NCBI RefSeq assembly: GCF_000027005.1 | Contig: NC_012964.1 | Coordinates: 186,001 to 250,000, forward strand | DNA from: Komagataella phaffii GS115 | Taxonomy: Eukaryota > Ascomycota > Pichiomycetes > Pichiales > Pichiaceae | Direction: 5' to 3' | DNA: 64,000 bases | In this document: positions 60,793-64,000 of the stretch, piece after piece | Layout: each line of letters begins with the position of its first letter | How positions within the stretch are numbered: position 1 is the stretch's first letter | Position numbers and translations under genes: made by a program | The notes under the pieces: generated by a model | Database searches by the model: none | What the model was told of the DNA's origin: nothing | What the model saw: only the letters and a program-made list of their open reading frames with translations

Positions 60793-61311
60793 ATGAACAA
60801 ATTGATGGATAATTTAGTTCCTGTTTGGAAACAATATCTGTACACATGGCAATCCCTTCGGAACATTCCTTTTAGAAAGAAGTGGTTTATTGGCTACGAC
60901 TTGTCGGGTAATACTTATTGGGAGTTCATAGTTGAGAGAAATAGTAAGAACTATAGGCGGAAGATGGTCCCATACCAAAGAAAGGATTTTATGCATGACT
61001 ATTACGAATCTGTTCCACCACAATGGCAGCAATGGCTTCGATTTGTGAAACAGCATCCTCCCACTCTAACGGAACTGATAGCGGATCGACAGAGGCAGGA
61101 AGCCATCAAGGAATTGGCAAAGAATGCCGATAGACGTTGGCAATTGGAGACGCAAAAGCAAGAAGATTACGATAATTGGAAGCTTAACAAAGAACTAAAC
61201 AGAATGAATGTGAGGCAAACCCCAGGGGGAAGGCCGCCGCCCTTCTCCGGAAAGTCCACACACTCCAACGATGACCCGATCTCTTCTGCCAACGTGAAGA
61301 GCAATAGGTAA
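60793..61311 (+). CDS. Complex I assembly factor, NDUFAF2/NDUFA12 family
   Basis: 172 residues from the ATG at 60793. The core FIGYDLSGNTYWE, then the conserved block ending VPPQWQQWLRFVKQHPPT, matches the NDUFA12/NDUFAF2 (B17.2-like, mimitin) family. The longer charged C-terminus favours the assembly factor NDUFAF2 rather than the structural subunit. It would help assemble respiratory complex I in the mitochondrial inner membrane. Saccharomyces lacks complex I and this gene, so its presence says something about the host. No clear cleavable presequence. The stop TAA overlaps a GTAAGT donor-like sequence, but I find no fitting acceptor. Confidence 0.75.
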   Translation: MNKLMDNLVPVWKQYLYTWQSLRNIPFRKKWFIGYDLSGNTYWEFIVERNSKNYRRKMVPYQRKDFMHDYYESVPPQWQQWLRFVKQHPPTLTELIADRQRQEAIKELAKNADRRWQLETQKQEDYDNWKLNKELNRMNVRQTPGGRPPPFSGKSTHSNDDPISSANVKSNR

Positions 61312-61386
61312 GTTGAAGTTGATTCTACCAAAAGAACATAGTGTACACCATTTTCATGTATTTATTTATTCATATGATGAGCTTAT

Positions 61387-64000
61387 TTATGCGCCGTTTA
61401 TCTGTAGTTTTTTCTCTACCAGGGCGACAAGCTGATTGCTGAAACTTTCCAAAAGTGAGGAGTTGTCAGCTTGAACATCCCTCTCTGATGTATCATCGTT
61501 GCTGGTATGTTCCGTATCACCATCATCATTCACAAATGATAATGTTCGCTCGAGTTCTAGTCTCAATGCCGTAATGGTAGATTGTGTCAGAGGCTCAACA
61601 GTCTCAAACTCTGCCTGAAACTCCTTCAATTGTGAGATCAACTTCTCCGCAGCCTCAGAGATGGAAGGCTTCACTAGTCGGCCTCTTGTCCTGTTTTTAG
61701 GAGTTGTTAAAATTAAAGACTTTGGTCTAGTTTTTTGAGGGGACGTATTGATATGTTGTTCTTTGTCTCTGCCTTTGTCAGCGAAGACATTTGATGATTT
61801 AGTTGGAGAAATGTTCTTTACAACAGTTTGAGAGTTGAGTATGGAAGAGCTACCCAATGGAACTCTACCATTAGGGTATAGTCTTTTGGTAGGAGAAAGC
61901 CTGTGTAATGTGTTATCTGTTTTAACGGATGGAGATCCTGCCATGGAAACTAAAGTCTTTGGTTGAGGGCTCTTGGGGGGACTTCTCGGAGAGTTGACGA
62001 TTCTTCTAGCAACCTTCGTGGTGGGACTTTCTAACAAAGAAGAATCCATCTTTTCATTCTTTACTGCAACTTTCAAGGGTCCAAATGACAAACTCCAGAA
62101 GAAACAACAACCATTTCCGGAAATTGTGCAAAAATGTAGACTGTCCTGCAATCTGGTCATAGAGACAACTGCGTCGCCATGAGCCCAATGGCTATTTAAT
62201 AAATCTCCACTCAAGGTAAAGATAGATATGGATTTATCAGTAGAAGAACAAGTCACTAGCAATTTGGTATCATCTTGTTGTGCCACAAAAAATTTCTCTA
62301 TCAACAATGAATCATTATTCAAAGCACTGTGTAATTTAAGAGTTTTGAAAACTTCAAACGAATGCAGGTTGAATATCATAACACTCCGATCATTGGTAGA
62401 GACATACAGTTCATTATCAACAATTTCCATGTATAATGGTGTACTTTTCAAGGATATGACCTTCAATAAGTTGACGCTTAGTTGATCCTTGAATTTCAAT
62501 TCATGAACAGATATCGTTCTATCATGAGAGCAAACGTATAATCTCTCATTATGTATGATTGCTTGTGATAAATTTCCCCGATGAATTGATAATGTTTGAA
62601 ATAATTCCCATGGTGAGCCTTGCTTGAAGAAAAGTTGGATCATTCTATCTCTTCCAACAGTAACAAGCAAATGGGCATCAGCACCAAGTTTGGCATAAAC
62701 CATCTGATTAACGGAAGACTCATGGGCTTTGATTGACTTGACCAAATTTCCATCGTTAAAAAAGTAAACCAGTCCAAACTTATCTCCAAAAAAAATCTCC
62801 CTGTTCTTACAAGAATACTCAAAGCATGAAAACTCATGCTCTAATGAGTCCGTTCCAGGTTGCTGAAACCTTAAAAGTGTGATGCTTTTGAAATTATGCG
62901 AGTCAAAATCAAACTGAACTAATTCACCTGAACTTGATAAGTTCAAGCCCTTCTTGCCAATCGATTTGAAGTCAACGGAACACTTAAACATAGCATCAGC
63001 AATAACACAGGCAAGAGTACCATCCTTGTGGATTAGATAAATTTCATCCTTGTCATTCAAACAGGCAAAAAAATCTCCAAACTTCAGAAGAGAAATCAAA
63101 CCATCTCTAACTTGAGTTTTTCTTGGAGAGTAGGGTGTAGGTTGAATTGTTAAATCCTCAGCAATTTTGATACTCTCCAACTCCATGCTCTTGATCAGTT
63201 CGCCGCTATTGTAGTAAAGAGAGTCGCCGAGATATATTTGATTGGTGGTTTCAGCCAGGTGCACGTCAAGTTTCTGTAGTTGTATTGGGTCATCATATAA
63301 ATTGAAGCAGGCTATCTCTGACCTATCAGTCAGCACCAGCAATTCGTCCTCGTTGAACCATGAGCAGCTCAAAAAATTGCTATTGATAAAATCCTTCAAG
63401 ATAACATTCTTTCCTTTTATCAATTGAACATGTGGTTTAGTTGGGCTCGTCGGAGGAGCTTTCTCAAATATCTCCTTGCATAGTTCGATACTGTCATTAA
63501 ACGAGCAATTCCAAAGCCGTATATGCCTCAAACCAAACGTAACTACTATGTCATTACCCTTCCAAATAAGTCCATTTATAGTAGACAGACACTTATTGCT
63601 TCCTAAGAAAAGCACTTTGTTTGAAGAAGACGTGGGGCGAAGTTTCCAGCAATTCAAAAATCCGTCATTTGAAATGCCCAACGAACATAACTTGTCATTT
63701 TTGGGCGAAAACTTCACCAAATTTATACCAAATCTGTGATCACTTATACAAAACAGTGGGGAGTTTGTACTGTTAGGTTCCAGGGAATAAACCAACACTC
63801 GAGGCTGGTAGCCTTCCTCTCCGACGGCTAAAAGTTTTCCATCTGACGAAATATCAATACAGCTTATGACACGCACTTTGTGAGTCAGTTTGGAGACATT
63901 GGTATTCGTGGGGGTGAAACTTGCAGAATCACTTGCGTGTGAAATTGATAGGCCATCTCGTGTATAATACTCCAAAGAATCACTCTCCACATGCGTATCG
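61387..64000 (-). CDS. WD40-repeat protein, WDR62/MAPKBP1-like, 5' end outside window
   Basis: The frame is open to the right edge with no ATG before the first conserved residues, so the 5' end is missing; at least 870 residues are present. WD repeats occupy roughly the first 650 residues (for example SDGKLLAVGEEGYQPRVLVYS, KFSPKNDKLCSLGISNDG, then FGLRHIRLWN), in the order and wording typical of the WDR62/MAPKBP1 group with its double propeller. A linker rich in SP/TP motifs (SPTTK, SPRSPPKSPQPK, SPTKR) suggests regulation by proline-directed kinases. A short C-terminal helical region may be a coiled coil. I recall no S. cerevisiae counterpart. Function in yeast is unknown; human members are JNK-scaffold and spindle-pole proteins. 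Confidence 0.65.
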   Translation of the reverse strand, partial: DTHVESDSLEYYTRDGLSISHASDSASFTPTNTNVSKLTHKVRVISCIDISSDGKLLAVGEEGYQPRVLVYSLEPNSTNSPLFCISDHRFGINLVKFSPKNDKLCSLGISNDGFLNCWKLRPTSSSNKVLFLGSNKCLSTINGLIWKGNDIVVTFGLRHIRLWNCSFNDSIELCKEIFEKAPPTSPTKPHVQLIKGKNVILKDFINSNFLSCSWFNEDELLVLTDRSEIACFNLYDDPIQLQKLDVHLAETTNQIYLGDSLYYNSGELIKSMELESIKIAEDLTIQPTPYSPRKTQVRDGLISLLKFGDFFACLNDKDEIYLIHKDGTLACVIADAMFKCSVDFKSIGKKGLNLSSSGELVQFDFDSHNFKSITLLRFQQPGTDSLEHEFSCFEYSCKNREIFFGDKFGLVYFFNDGNLVKSIKAHESSVNQMVYAKLGADAHLLVTVGRDRMIQLFFKQGSPWELFQTLSIHRGNLSQAIIHNERLYVCSHDRTISVHELKFKDQLSVNLLKVISLKSTPLYMEIVDNELYVSTNDRSVMIFNLHSFEVFKTLKLHSALNNDSLLIEKFFVAQQDDTKLLVTCSSTDKSISIFTLSGDLLNSHWAHGDAVVSMTRLQDSLHFCTISGNGCCFFWSLSFGPLKVAVKNEKMDSSLLESPTTKVARRIVNSPRSPPKSPQPKTLVSMAGSPSVKTDNTLHRLSPTKRLYPNGRVPLGSSSILNSQTVVKNISPTKSSNVFADKGRDKEQHINTSPQKTRPKSLILTTPKNRTRGRLVKPSISEAAEKLISQLKEFQAEFETVEPLTQSTITALRLELERTLSFVNDDGDTEHTSNDDTSERDVQADNSSLLESFSNQLVALVEKKLQINGA

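Noticed and set aside
61309..61314. GTAAGT donor overlapping the stop of the NDUFAF2-like gene
   Set aside because: The only downstream AG would leave an intron of about 34 nt, too short, with no branch point; the stop is taken as real.

Overview
This window is a dense, intron-poor stretch of nuclear DNA from an ascomycete budding yeast. The strongest pointer to the organism is a 468-residue secreted acid phosphatase matching the phosphate-repressible PHO1 product of Komagataella (Pichia pastoris/phaffii). An NDUFAF2-type complex I assembly factor fits a yeast that keeps respiratory complex I, unlike Saccharomyces. The species call is recognition plus inference; no search was run.

Layout: 1-8.5 kb holds the 3' part of PPX1, the mitotic cyclin CLB2, PHO1, a three-exon TVP15, a 14-3-3 gene and ARX1. 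8.6-18 kb holds MAK32, UGA1, an ARMH3-like gene, an FMP42-like transporter, an FSH1-like hydrolase and FBP26. 18-25.9 kb holds ADK2, an intron-containing tRNA-Ile(UAU), CDC42, TCP1/CCT1, an Upc2-like zinc-cluster regulator and a long-armed cytochrome c peroxidase relative. 26-36.4 kb holds RVS167, a tandem pair of Sac7/Bag7-type RhoGAPs, UBA2 (reading frame interrupted), IDH2, ADE8 and PUP1. 36.5-53.7 kb carries large essential genes on the minus strand: ISM1, TRS120, EFT (EF-2, with a 4-nt first coding exon), PKC1 and RPB2. 54.2-64 kb holds MRP20, an Atg40-like reticulon/REEP-type protein, a PUT4-like permease, an ESC2-like gene, the NDUFAF2-like gene and the 5'-truncated end of a WDR62/MAPKBP1-like WD40 gene.

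The genes are mostly core eukaryotic functions: cell cycle and polarity (CLB2, CDC42, RhoGAPs, PKC1, RVS167), protein synthesis and folding (EFT, ISM1, tRNA-Ile, MRP20, ARX1, TCP1), SUMO and proteasome (UBA2, ESC2, PUP1) and metabolism (IDH2, ADE8, UGA1, FBP26, ADK2, PUT4). I see no transposon, rRNA or CRISPR.

Most notable: UBA2 is split by a one-base frame change exactly at a canonical -1 slippery heptamer (A AAA AAC) followed directly by a stop and then by a possible stem-loop. It is either a homopolymer error in the sequence or a candidate programmed frameshift. Others are the Atg40-like ER-phagy receptor candidate, the peroxidase with an unexplained N-terminal half, the two tiny introns of TVP15, and well-formed candidate regulatory sites upstream of CLB2, PHO1, PUP1, PUT4 and the ESC2/NDUFAF2 pair.
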